A stretch of DNA of 64,000 nt, from the NCBI GenBank assembly GCA_964020155.1, contig OZ026546.1:1467414-1531413 (forward strand), in the 5' to 3' direction. The notes below the pieces were generated by a model. It made no database searches. It was not told the DNA's origin and was given only the letters and a program-made list of their open reading frames with translations. Source of the DNA: Chondrilla cf. caribensis (lineage: Eukaryota; Porifera; Demospongiae; Chondrillida; Chondrillidae). Made by a program: the position numbers and the translations under genes. Shown in pieces: positions 28,781 through 40,226 of this stretch (its first letter is position 1; every line of letters starts with the position of its first letter).

Positions 28781-29793
28781 CACACACACACAACACACAT
28801 ACACAACACACACCACACACACACACACACACACAACACACACACACAACACACACACACACACACACACAACACACACATATACACAACACCCACCCAC
28901 ACACACACACAACACACACACACACCTCTGTGTGGAGTTAGTTTCTGTTTTCTTCTTTCTCAACAATAGCACAACCAAAATCACAACAATAATAATCACC
29001 ATGGCAACCACAACTACCACTATAACGATTATCACAACACCAGCAATCAGTCCTGTTGTATTGAGAATATACACATTGATACATGCAAACAAAGTACTAC
29101 ATACGTAATATACACAAGAGGTAACTGGTGATTGCATGCAATAATGAGGAGTTCACATATGAGCAAAACAATAAAAGCATAATTAGAATGTTATGTACGT
29201 AAAGTTAGTACTGTACATGTACGTACCTATTTCAGGAGAAGGACTAGGATCTGTACCATTATCAGGAGGTGTAGTAGGAGTCACTGTTGTACCATCTGAA
29301 GATGATGTAAACAACACTCAGTTGAAGGTGGGACACTACAACAAACACACTCAACCCACCTTCCATTCTTGTTGTAAAGTTGACATTCAGTGGATCACTT
29401 CTAATGGTGGACTCTTCTACACACACGTACTGCTACAATCTCTGCTCTGTACCTGGTACCTCCACTGAGACCACTCACATTGAAGACATTAGTAGAGTGG
29501 GTTGTTGTGGATATGGACATGTGACTACCAGCTGGGTGAACCTTGACCTCATACTGGAAGGTACAGTTCTCAAAACATGTATTCCTGTGGTCCACCTCTA
29601 GTGTGACAGTAGATGGAGTTGTAGTGATGGGTTCTCTCAGTGTGGGAGGGAAGGGGTGTTCTGGAGGAGTAGGGGAGAGGTATAAACGAAAATGAACATA
29701 AGTATAAACACCATATTCTTACCCATAATGACTATCACAAGCAATGCTTGAAAAGATATGTACATACAGTATTAACAACAAAGTACACACCCA

Positions 29794-29845
<52 letters not shown>

Positions 29846-30341
29846 ACACACATGCACACACACATACACACACACACACACTCACACTCACCTATAGGAG
29901 TAATGTTCACTACTTGACTATCATTAGTCTTGTTGTTGGCACCAAGTAGATAGTGACATTGATAACCGTAGGACATGTTTCCCCGAAAGTAGTCTCTGGT
30001 GATGTTAATGATCAGTTTATCTTTCAACACACTTACAGTTTCTAAACTGAAAGGTGTACCAGGAACAGCAAAGACTGGCAGCGTGTTCTCTTTCCAAACA
30101 GTACGAGCTAATCTGTACTGTGATGTATTTCTGATGGATTGACACAGCAGCTCCACAACATCAACGTAACACACATCACCAGGTGGAGGAGAGAGGGTCA
30201 CCTGAGAACTAACTGGAAGAAGTAGAACATGTGAGCTGATAGTCACCATCTGAGGTTGGTCCAGGAAAGATGTTCCACTGTATGCACACAATACGTACCT
30301 GTCACCACGAGAACTGAGAACTGAATGAATACGTGAGTCAT
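28477..30341 (-). CDS. Receptor E: SP, Ig, FN3, stalk, TM, tyrosine tail; one frame break
   Basis: Minus-strand exons, 5' to 3': signal 30,341-30,299 (MTHVFIQFSVLVVTG; an in-frame ATG 39 bases upstream could extend it); Ig 30,212-29,892 (DVCYVDVVELLC, TVWKEN, YGYQCHY); FN3 29,660-29,360; stalk 29,295-29,227 (Thr/Pro-rich); TM 29,052-28,924, ending in LLLRKKKTE; tail 28,640-28,477 (SSYVNVEMNDGSVPMTTNPS then Y, LYANL). All junctions are phase 1. The FN3 exon is 301 nt, not a multiple of 3; the frame breaks after VAVRVC and resumes as EESTIRSDPLNVNFTT one frame over, so a single base is extra. Either the gene is freshly inactivated or the assembly has an indel. Both introns flanking the TM/FN3 block hold CA tracts. 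Confidence 0.72.
28746..28926. repeat. (CA)n at a splice donor of E
   Basis: A CA tract with AACAC and CCACCC interruptions. On the coding strand it reads as GT repeats starting at the donor of the TM exon, so the splice donor lies inside the microsatellite. Confidence 0.95.
29801..29890. repeat. (CA)n after the Ig exon of E
   Basis: On the minus strand this follows the Ig exon donor (GTGAGTGTGAG at 29,891 downward). Its counterpart in E' is the likely right breakpoint of the deletion there. Confidence 0.9.
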
Positions 30342-31690
30342 GACTGTATTCTTGTAGTCTGGACATGAGCAGTCCCACATTCTTGCAACCTGTAGTGTAT
30401 GCACTGAATTTAACAAAATTATACAAATTTGAAGCATGTCAATAATTATTATCTTCAATGTGACTCTAATACCATTGCTAGCTATAGTAAACACAATCAC
30501 TTGACCAGACACCACATACAAACCAATACACGGAACAACTCTACATGTATACAGTCCGGCTTGCTTAGTAAGTACCTTGAAGGTCACATGAAATCTGTAC
30601 TTCTCATCAGAGGTACTTACTATCAGTACTGGTTGACATAGTGTACATAAGCTAGCGACTGAGTGGAGTGTATGTGTGTGTTAACAAAGTACTAACCGGG
30701 GTACTTATGAAGCAAGTTGTGCTGTACTTGTAAACGATCATACTATGAACACTATACTGAGATGAATAGCAATGGAACCTGTATAAAGTCCACCTTTGTA
30801 TAAAGACCCCTATTATAAGTTATTACTATGGAACCATCCAGTGTGTCAGATGATCCACATTATGCACCTGTACATAAGGACCACATAACTACTAGTCTCA
30901 CATAGCCAGACCCTTTTCCTGATAGCTTCCTTATTCAGAAACAATCAGGACAAGGGGCTGGCTACACGAGACTAGTAACTACAGAGACCACATTCACCTG
31001 GTCCCTTAGGCAGTCTTCCCAGACATGTTTCCCTGTACTACTACTGTGTGAAGTGAATGGAACCAGTCTGGATCACAGGTTGGTTGGGCTATTAATCTCT
31101 GAACCTCCAAATGTGCCCATTGTGAACTAAGGCTTACATGCAGCCATGGAGAGCTGTATCGTAACTATTCCCTGATTTGTTGTGGCAGACTGCATCCTCT
31201 ACAGTAGTTGGTGATTGTAACTGGTTCCACCTCAATTTTCCACTGGCAAGGACTGAACTCTGGTAATGGATCATTTGTTATCAATTTGCTACCTCTAATA
31301 CACTGTTAGTGTGGTGTGTCGATTTAAAATCGAATATTACGTGACCGAAAATGATGATACACACTGGCCATGGTTGAGGTGCTCTAGAAAGACCAGATAC
31401 CTACAACAACCATTCAAACGATCTAAGCTCTGAAGCTTTCCACAATAATAATTACTCAAAGTTAACCACATATGCAACACGACTCTCACAATTATAGCAT
31501 GATTCTCATTACTGTGGAAAAGGCGCCACGCCAAACTGACGGCCATTTAAACCGGGGGAATCCCTGCAATTGTATACGTAGGGTTTCTTCAATATCATAC
31601 AGACGGGCTTACCTATCTACTTCGATCTACTGGAACAGGGGGCGTATAAACGTTCGTCTGATGAATGGGTTAGTTGCTTAAAACTTGAGT
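30342..31690. other. Spacer between E and relic F
   Basis: Shared with 46,418-47,770 in the duplicate copy. It holds a family-2 repeat (30,767-31,047). Within it, the words AGTCTCACATAGCCAG and CTGGCTACACGAGACTAGT form an inverted pair at about 30,894-30,975. No exon recognised. Confidence 0.55.
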
Positions 31691-32199
31691 GATTTCATTC
31701 GTAGCAGAGATGCAGTGATCCTGTGTATCTGCTATCTTATCAGGAGCAATGCCGATCGTGGTCGAGATGAGAGTGAGGCTCTAGAATGGGATACACTACT
31801 AGACACTGCAGTGTTTGTGAGTCTGTTGTATTCCTCGTGATAATACACATTTTAACAGAATATCTTGCTTGATTAAGGAGTTTCATTTTCTGTGATTGTT
31901 GTATTATCAGAATTCCATCCTGGTATGTGTTAGTCTTTACTGCTTCCACTCACTTATTTGTAGTGTGGAAGGCATTGCGTTCATCCTTCCTCTATCTTAT
32001 GCTTGTTTCCTTCTTTATAATGGAGAATGCAACTGTTTCCAGTTTAACTTCACTGCCTAGTAGCACTTCTAAATAGGACTCCAGGTCCTGACTGCTATAC
32101 TCAACACATATTTACTTTCTTCTTTGCTTGAAACAATACCAATGGTCCGTATTCAATACTCATTCTCCAGAAGTGTGGTTACAGCACAAAAACACAGTC

Positions 32200-32281
<82 letters not shown>

Positions 32282-32830
32282 TGTCATGCCGGACATAGTG
32301 AACATAGCTCAGGTACAGTGGGATGTGTCTAATGGGACATAGTGTACTAGGTTCAGATGCAATATTTTGACTATCATCTTTTCAGAATAACCAAACAGAA
32401 TAACCCACATTGTAGTTTCAGCAAATTATCCAGTCTCATCTCCATAGAATGTTGTACTTTCAAATATTTAGCCTATACTGTGGATAATGTGTGTATGTGA
32501 TTGCTTTTCAGGTGCCCCCAAAAACAGCAAGTACAAACCGTGATATTAGAAACAGATAGCAAGTCTGATATTACAAACTGTAATATTAGACTTGCTATCT
32601 GTTGTTGGTGTGTCCAGGGACAACCCACACTTCACAGTCATACAATGTAGTGAGGTATGTGTGCTCCCTGGTTGCTACAGGACCAAGTGAAGGGATACTT
32701 GGACAAGATGAGAGGAACTCTATCACTCTGTCCTACCACTTAGCATAAGTGAATGATGGTAGTGTTAACCATGGCAACCAATCCAAGATACAGAAAGATT
32801 GAAAGGGGAGCTGAATGTCCAAGGCCTCTT
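31690..32830 (+). pseudogene. Relic receptor F (B-like)
   Basis: Fragments colinear with receptor B: end of an Ig exon near 31,704-31,790 (matches 16,590-16,680), start of an FN3 exon near 32,015-32,090, and a tail exon from 32,681 whose frame stops at 32,746-32,748 (GPSEGILGQDERNSITLSYH then LA, stop). The word CCATGGCAACCAATCCAAGA downstream is the decayed ACAACAAACCCCAGC region. No TM exon remains. The gene is dead and was duplicated as such into F'. Confidence 0.75.
32203..32280. repeat. (GT)n in relic F
   Basis: A pure GT tract; the matching tract in the duplicate copy is at 48,286-48,397 and is longer and interrupted. Confidence 0.95.
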
Positions 32831-33263
32831 TGAGGAAATGTATGAATAACTATGAACAGGGTGCTGTTTGTACTTTACACATCACTTTCTACGTGTATCT
32901 ATGCATGCCTGATTTCATTGTGGAGAAGTGAATGTGAAGTTCATTACGTTGTTATGCTGTTTACAGTAGGTTTGCATTACAATTATTATAGGGTTTTCCT
33001 CTCATTAAAATGGCTGCTTTTTCACGGAGTAGATCTAGATGGCTGTCTTCAGAACATGAAGATCTATGTTCAGAGGAACGAGGTTGATAACAAAAACTTG
33101 CCTGTGCATTTTTGTTGGCTCGATTATTAACAGTCTAGTATGCCATACCACTGGGATGGATTCATGTCGCTAATATGATGACAGTAGCCCGAGTTATAGG
33201 GTTTTGATGCGGTAATTGAAATTCATGGTACACCTGGATAGTCCCTGCGGATTGAAACCTGAG

Positions 33264-33800
33264 ATGTTCTGGAGTTCGTCGCTTCTAGGAGTTTTCATTG
33301 TGTGGCAAGGTAAGGAGAGTATGTAACGTGTTTATAGTTCGTACATCAACTGCAGTGCCTGGACCAGCCATTGAGAAGAAGTGTATGGCCAAGTGTGTGG
33401 GCAACTTGGGTTACCTTTAACAACCAGGCACTTGGGGTAACTGGTTTCAATGTTCCTTGTCCTTAACTGAAAACTCTGCTCCGCTCACCTGCTTAGGGCT
33501 AGGACCACAATTATTGCACATTGGACTCCACCAGAGCTTCTATATTTTCACTAGTTAGGGTTAAGGGGTTGGTTTACATGCTCGTAAACAGTATCAGTGT
33601 CTATATCAGTGGCTGGTTCAGGTGTTGTACTGGGTCCAATTAATTAGGAAATAGACCTGTAATAAACAAGCACAGTATACGTAGGTAGGTCATATTCTGA
33701 TATTACTGTTCAACCTCATTAGCTACTGCTCAGCTCTCCCTCTCAACATCCACTGATGGTGTTCAGTGTTATGGTGACCCAGTCACCTTGGTGTGTATGT
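33264..33800 (+). pseudogene. Signal exon plus truncated Ig exon
   Basis: 33,264-33,309 encodes MFWSSSLLGVFIVWQ and ends phase 1 at a strong GTAAGG donor. From 33,723, after an ATTAG acceptor, an Ig start reads ATAQLSLSTSTDGVQCYGDP then VTLVCMY and stop. The same exon in receptor G continues for 80 more codons, so this one is truncated. Both pieces recur at 51,130-51,175 and about 51,590-51,665. The signal exon could still serve as an alternative first exon for G, whose Ig exon is phase-compatible. Confidence 0.6.
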
Positions 33801-34522
33801 ATTAGTGTGTGGGCTCATTGGTGTATGTACTGTTCACTCTTCACTAACAGTGCCTCACCATATGCTACAGCATATCTTTAATACCACAAACAATGATATT
33901 ATTATTCATAACTATTATTAATGGTGACGTTTTGTTTGGTATGTATGACTTACCACTGTAATACTGCACAGAAAAGTACATTTTATAGGGAATAAAGGCA
34001 ATTAGAATAGCGATCGGGCCCATCAGTTGACTCGCGTGATAAACAACAAAGGAAGAATATATCTCCAACTTTGAAGTGAGTATATGTTCAATAATATGTG
34101 GAGCTACAACAGTGCTATTATTTCCTTAGATAAAAACTCGATTATAACCTTATGTACCCAAATATGTCGACTTAATTATAACGAGCAGAAATGGCCAGAA
34201 TCACCGTTAGGCCACGGCTTGTGTGCACGATAGATAAGATTCATGAAATTTTCGCTCTTAGCAAATATAAGATTCCCTACTGGGATCCTTGTAAACACAC
34301 CTAGCAGCTAGGTACACATCCCTAGGTACACTGTTCCACCCAATACCAGCCTTATGTCCTACTATGATAGCCTAGCACACTAGTTTCCTATGACTTGTTA
34401 TCATCTTTCTTTGATTTATGGTACAGTGTACATTACATGCAGCAGTTTGAATTGTATCCATATTCACATTTTGCAGACAATAATTGTACAATATCTGTTT
34501 TCCAAGGTGGATATAATCAGCC
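33801..34522. other. Spacer before receptor G
   Basis: Non-coding as far as I can see; colinear with 51,666-52,704 in the duplicate. It includes two copies of a GGTACACATCCCTA word near 34,308-34,335, which expanded to about 25 copies in the duplicate. Confidence 0.6.
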
Positions 34523-35721
34523 ATGTTCCAGGTGAACACTGTGGTCCTGATCATCATGGTGGTGCTAGTCACCTACCGAGGTCAGTGAGCTGTATGACAT
34601 TGGGTACAAAATGTGTGTACTGTGTGGTGTATGGTGGTTTGGGTAGTACTGAACATTGTGTACATAATGTGAGTACTGTGTGGTGTATGGTGGTTCGGGT
34701 AGTACTGAACATTGTGTACATAATGTGAGTACTGTGTGGTGTATGGTGGTTTGGGTAGTACTGAACATTGGGTACATAATGTGTGTACTGTGTGGTGTAT
34801 GGTGGGTTGGGTAGTACTGAACATTATGTAATGTCATGTGTGCTTATAATATTATTATTGATGAATGCTCTGTATGCATGTTTGTGGAGATTTAGTAATG
34901 GCTGGATATTTCTATACAAGTTGTATCTTCTTCATATTTGTGTATCTTATTATTCTGCAATATACAGTTCACGCTGACCCCACCATCTCCACATCCACTC
35001 CTACTCCATGTTATGGAGATGTAGTGACTCTAGTGTGTCACCATCCTGACCTGGCCAGCAACCCTGGGAGGTACTTTAGTACTACACCAACATGGAGGGA
35101 GAATGGTGTGGGGATCACACCATCTACTGGTACGATGTTTGAAGCTAACACAGCTGTGGTGCCCACTCATACAAATCTGACAATCACCATCACAGTGGAC
35201 CACTTCAGGAACAAGTCATTCAACTATTCTTGTATACTAGCATTAGCTGAGAATGGAATACCTACTGGTGAAGTGGAAACTAGTGAAAATGTCACTGTAG
35301 ATCCTGTTGGTGAGTGGATATATGTGTATACATACACGGCGATTTTTTTTCCATGAAGCATTATGTGCAGACACAGTTAGACCTCATGCATTGTATGTAC
35401 ATACATATGTGTAAGTATATGTACATACCTGATTGGTTTGTACTTTTGCATTTTGGCCACTCAGCACTGCTTACCATGTTTGTGCACACTTGTACATCTG
35501 CATAGTACGTATGTACATGTACAATGCCCTAATAACTCTGTAGACAATACATTTTTGCATTATCGGTTTCTTTCACATTATGTACAGTACCTGCAATATA
35601 TAATATACACTACTTCCATTCATTATATATATATATATATTCCTATGCCTCATACAAACGCATACACACGCACTCTCCTTCAATGCATACCCCCTAACGC
35701 CCACAAATACTCTCCTTTAAT

Positions 35722-35816
<95 letters not shown>

Positions 35817-37206
35817 GGCTCCCCTTCCTCCCAAGATCACTACAATAGAGTCTCTCACTGAGAGAACCTCACTAACATGGACACACAATACAGTGTGTTT
35901 TAATACTAGTGACATAGAGTATGTAGTGAGCTGGGTGGACCTGGCTAGTGGTGGAGGTCTCAATGGTACTACTGTGGAGAGGAACTTCACTGTAAGGACT
36001 GGAGTGAGAGGGGTGTACCGGGTGAGGATTATGGCTACAGTGAGGGGTGTGTCCAGTGTAGGAGGTGTGGCTGCTAGCTGGGAGGATAGCAGAACTGAAG
36101 TACTGGTACACACAGGTATGTTACCATTGTGTGTGGTGTGTGCATGTCCAAAGATTCACACTTAGAATGTCTCACTGCTGCACAGGCCAACCCACTGCTC
36201 AAGGTACTGAGGGTGGTGCCTGTTTTGGACGGCCATTTTATCTGACATGTGTTCATGGCTACACTACTGACTATGACATCATCTGGAATGTGAATGGAAG
36301 TGGGATTGGGACCAGTGACCTGCTGTATGTTGTGATAGGTGGCCATGGCAGTCTGGTAGTCACGAACATCACTGTGGACCTCTTCTCCAATGTTGTCACC
36401 TCCTTCAAGTGTGCTGTTCTCCTCAATGGGACTAAGTTCACTGGAGAGCCCTACCTCATGGACCCTATTGGTACAGTGACTCTTGTGCTGTGTGTGATGT
36501 GGAGTGTGTTACATTAGATGTTTTCTCTCTTCAGAGCGTCCCCTCTCACCAGAGGTGATAGTCACAGACTCCACCCCCTACACTATAGTGCTGACACTGG
36601 ACCACTCGGATGTGTGTTTTGAGAACTACACTTTCCACTACAAGACCTCTTGGAGCATGCAGAGCAGATGGAGAATGGTCCCTTCCAGTAGAGGTCCCCC
36701 TCATCCCATCCTACACCATCACTGGTCTGAGTCCAGGTAGTGAGTACAGAGTGAGAGTGTTAGCAGAGAGTGAGGAGGACTCTACTGTAGTCAGTGGACC
36801 AGTCACTGTCAGAGCAGTCACACTAGCAGGTGGGTGTCGTACACTGTGACCCATACGTACTGTGTATACATGCATTTGCTATTCTCAATAATTTACTTGA
36901 TGTCTGTGTCCTTCAGGTCCCATTATTGGATTGGCATCTGGTTTTGGGCTCTTATCTGTTATCACCACAGTCATGTCAGCTAGTTTCTTGATTTTTTGTG
37001 TGATTTCATGCAAGAAGAAGAGAAATGAGAAAGGTGTGTACATTAGTACTCCATCAAATGTTTGTAAGTGTTCAGTATTGTGTTTTGATCTCCTCACAGA
37101 ATCCAACAATGTTGAGTCAGACAATGACGTTCCCATGACAACAAACCCCAGCTACATGAGGACCACTCTGTCCACCCCACAGCCTCCACCCACTCACATC
37201 ATTTAG
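34523..37206 (+). CDS. Receptor G: SP, Ig, FN3, Ig, FN3, TM, NPxY tail; one frame break
   Basis: Exons: signal 34,523-34,580 (MFQVNTVVLIIMVVLVTYR); Ig 34,968-35,309 (LVCHHPD, PTWRENG, FNYSCIL); FN3 35,816-36,115 (TSLTWTHNTVCF); Ig 36,186-36,470 (GACFGRPFYLTC, IIWNVNG, TSFKCAV); FN3 36,535-36,829; TM 36,917-37,033 followed by CKKKRNEK; tail 37,100-37,206 with VPMTTNPSY (NPxY, a PTB-binding type motif) and STPQPPPTH. All junctions are phase 1. The second FN3 exon is 295 nt instead of a multiple of 3: it begins ERPLSPEVIVTDSTPY and, one frame over, ends ITGLSPGSEYRVRVLAES, so one base is extra or two are missing between about 36,655 and 36,690. Skipping this exon would restore an open protein. 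C/D carries decayed copies of the same TM and tail. Confidence 0.75.
34600..34830. repeat. 56-bp tandem repeat, about 4 copies
   Basis: The unit contains ACTGTGTGGTGTATGGTGGT and GGGTAGTACTGAACATT. The duplicate locus has only one copy (about 52,785-52,845), so expansion happened after the segmental duplication or contraction happened in the other copy. It lies in the first intron of receptor G. Confidence 0.9.
35724..35813. repeat. (CA)n abutting a splice acceptor
   Basis: The tract runs into the CACACAG acceptor of G's first FN3 exon (35,816), replacing the usual pyrimidine tract by alternating CA. Confidence 0.95.
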
Positions 37207-37248
37207 AGAACACTAAAACTGTTACTTGTTTAACTACTGAGCTTATTA

Positions 37249-37254
37249 AATAAA
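37249..37254 (+). terminator. Poly(A) signal AATAAA of receptor G
   Basis: A canonical AATAAA lies 43 bases after the stop codon at 37,204-37,206, which supports 37,206 as a genuine transcript 3' end. Confidence 0.6.
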
Positions 37255-37262
37255 TACATAAT

Positions 37263-37630
37263 TAGCATACATGACAGTCACGTGCTAGCATACATGGTAG
37301 TCACGTGCTAGCATACATGACAGTCACCTGCTAGCATACATGACAGTCACCTGCTAGCATACATGACAGTCACCTGCTAGCATACATGACAGTCACCTGC
37401 TAGCATACATGACAGTCACGTGCTAGCATACATGACAGTCACGTGCTAGCATACATGACAGTCACCTGCTAGCATACATGACAGTCACGTGCTAGCATAC
37501 ATGACAGTCACCTGCTAGCATACATGACAGTCACGTGCTAGCATACATGACAGTCACGTGCTAGCATACATGGGCAGTCACGTGCTAGCATACATGGTAG
37601 TCACATGCTAGCATACATGACAGTCACATG
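37263..37630. repeat. 23-bp minisatellite with CACGTG
   Basis: About 16 head-to-tail copies of a 23-bp unit containing GCTAGCATACATGACAGTCA. The next bases alternate CGT, CCT or CAT, giving palindromic CACGTG in some copies and CACCTG in others. Each copy also has GCTAGC. It lies just past G's poly(A) signal. Confidence 0.95.
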
Positions 37631-37796
37631 TTCGATAGTCTATACAGTAGATAGGAGTTGAAAGTATCAGTAAACTACTGGACCTGGTGCTTTCAACAGT
37701 TCAACCTTTTACATGTCGTGCTAGGTGCCGTATGCAGATGAGTGTTGTCAAAGTACTTACCTGTCTTCCCTTATCTCCTTCTCCCACCCCAACCAG

Positions 37797-40132
37797 GTCC
37801 TCCTGAAGTGACAACAACAACAACAGGTTCCACTATCACTTTAACATGGAACACTACACTACGATGTTTCCAGTCTGAAATGTTCACCTTTGTTGTAATT
37901 TGGAATGAGATTGGAAGTGGGACCAGTACCAATGTGACCACCTCATCCTCTCCATACACCATCAGTGGACTCCAATCTGGTACCTCTTATCAGATCAGTG
38001 TACAAGGGGTGGGTGGATCGGGAGTGGTTGGTGGAACCATAGTGCTCAATGTAGCAACACTTGGTGAGTGGAATCTGACAGTGGAATACGTACATACTTG
38101 GAAACTATTTTGTACTGTATACACCTAGCTTTGTATACATTGTTCAATACATTGTGGCTGTGAGTGGTCAGTGGACAAAGAGGTTGTGTACACACCTTTA
38201 TCAAGTAGAATTTCTTGTATGTACAGAATACTAGCACACATGTAATATTACCCACTGACAATCACTTAATCCTGCTACTGGGTACCTTCTAGCTAATACC
38301 TACAGTATAGCCTCCAAGTCCAATATGTTGAAATCATTTTAATCTACTGTGCACCTTTGGTTATCTGGACCACTCTAGAGTGTAGAGACTATATTATTTC
38401 CACTTACAATATCCAATAAGTGGTATCCAATGGTGTAGCTTTGTGTGCTAAACTGCGTACAGTATGTACATATGTATGTATTACATGTAATTGTTAGGAA
38501 TGTGTTGTATTATTGACTACATACATGATACATGCAACTCACCTGATGTATATACATACCACATATAAATAATGTAACAGTAATCAGTAGTGGAATCTAC
38601 AATGCACTGCATGATAGTGTGTGTGGTCTTGTGTGTATATGTTGTGTGTGGTGTGTGTGGTGTACATGGTGTGTGTTCATACAACATCCCTGACACACCT
38701 GATGTACGTACAACATCCCTGACACACCTGATGTACGTACAACATCCCTGACACACCTGATGTACATACAACACCCCTGACACACCTGATGTACATGCAA
38801 CATCCCTGACACACCTGATGTACGTACAACATCCCTGACACACCTGATGTACATACAACATCCCTGGCACACCTGATGTACGTGCAACATCCCTGACACA
38901 CCTGATGTACGTACGTACAACATCCCTGACACACCTGATGTACATACAACATCCCTGACACACCTGATGTACGTACAACATCCCTGACACACCTGATGTA
39001 CGTACAACATCCCTGACACACCTGATGTATATACAACATCCCTGACACACCTGATGTACGTACAACATCCCTGACACACCTGATGTACGTACAACATCCC
39101 TGACACACCTGATGTATGTACAACACCCCTGACACACCTGATGTAAGTACAACATCCCTGACACACCTGATGTATGTACAACATCCCTGACACACCTGAT
39201 GTATGTACAACATCCCTGACACACCTGATGTATGTACAACATCCCTGACACACCTGATGTACGTACAACATCCCTGACACACCTGATGTATGTACAACAT
39301 CCCTGACACACCTGATGTACGTACAACATCCCTGACACACCTGATGTACGTACAACATCCCTGACACACCTGATGTATGTACAATCAACCTCACTAATAC
39401 TGCTCGGTAATGAAACCTGTCTGGTGACCTGTACTACATTGCTTATGTATGCTCAGCTTTCCCTTTGATCCACCCCTGGATACCAATGCTTTTAAGATAT
39501 GCTTTGAACTTAATGTACATATACATTTATACATGTGCTGCTAATTCAAGGATGTTTGGTGAGTTTGACAAGTGAAGTATCACGTGTGAACTGTAGGAGT
39601 GAACAAACAAATTGATTTGGTAAATTATTGTAATATTGCACTTGTTGGTCTTCTTTATTCTTCCACAGCTGACACACCTACACGAGGAGGGGACCCTACC
39701 ACTGCTGTTGTCATTGCTGTTGTTTTGGTAATAATCCTTGTGGGTGTTGTGATAGCATCCATTCTTGTGGCAGCTCGTTGTCGGAGGACAAGAGTACAAG
39801 GAGACTATGACACTGGATCCAGTGAACTTGTATGTGAAGTGTACCTATGCATACTGTGTGCTGCGTGTGTACTGTGAGTGTACCAGATGATTGTAGTGTG
39901 TGTACATGTGTGTGTTCTCGAAAGCCAAACCACTGCAATACTAATGCTATCATTTGCCAGGACTCCTCAACAGCCTCCAGTAATTGCTTCAGTAGTAAAC
40001 TGTCTGGAACATGTTGTTATGCTGAAGTTGACTTTGAGAGGAATCCTCCTGTGGAGGTAGTGACATATGCAGAACCATTTGCAGTTGGAGAGAAAGAAGT
40101 GAGTTTGTGTATGTGGATGTTCAGTGTTGACT

Positions 40133-40226
<94 letters not shown>

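Noticed and set aside
37263..39385. Regular direct repeats that could suggest a CRISPR array
   Set aside because: The 23-bp and 29-bp units are contiguous with no unique spacers, and the genome is eukaryotic.
38517..39394. Open minus-strand frames of 235-273 codons
   Set aside because: A 29-bp stop-free minisatellite keeps all three frames open with the same peptide repeated; no start context, domain or splice evidence.
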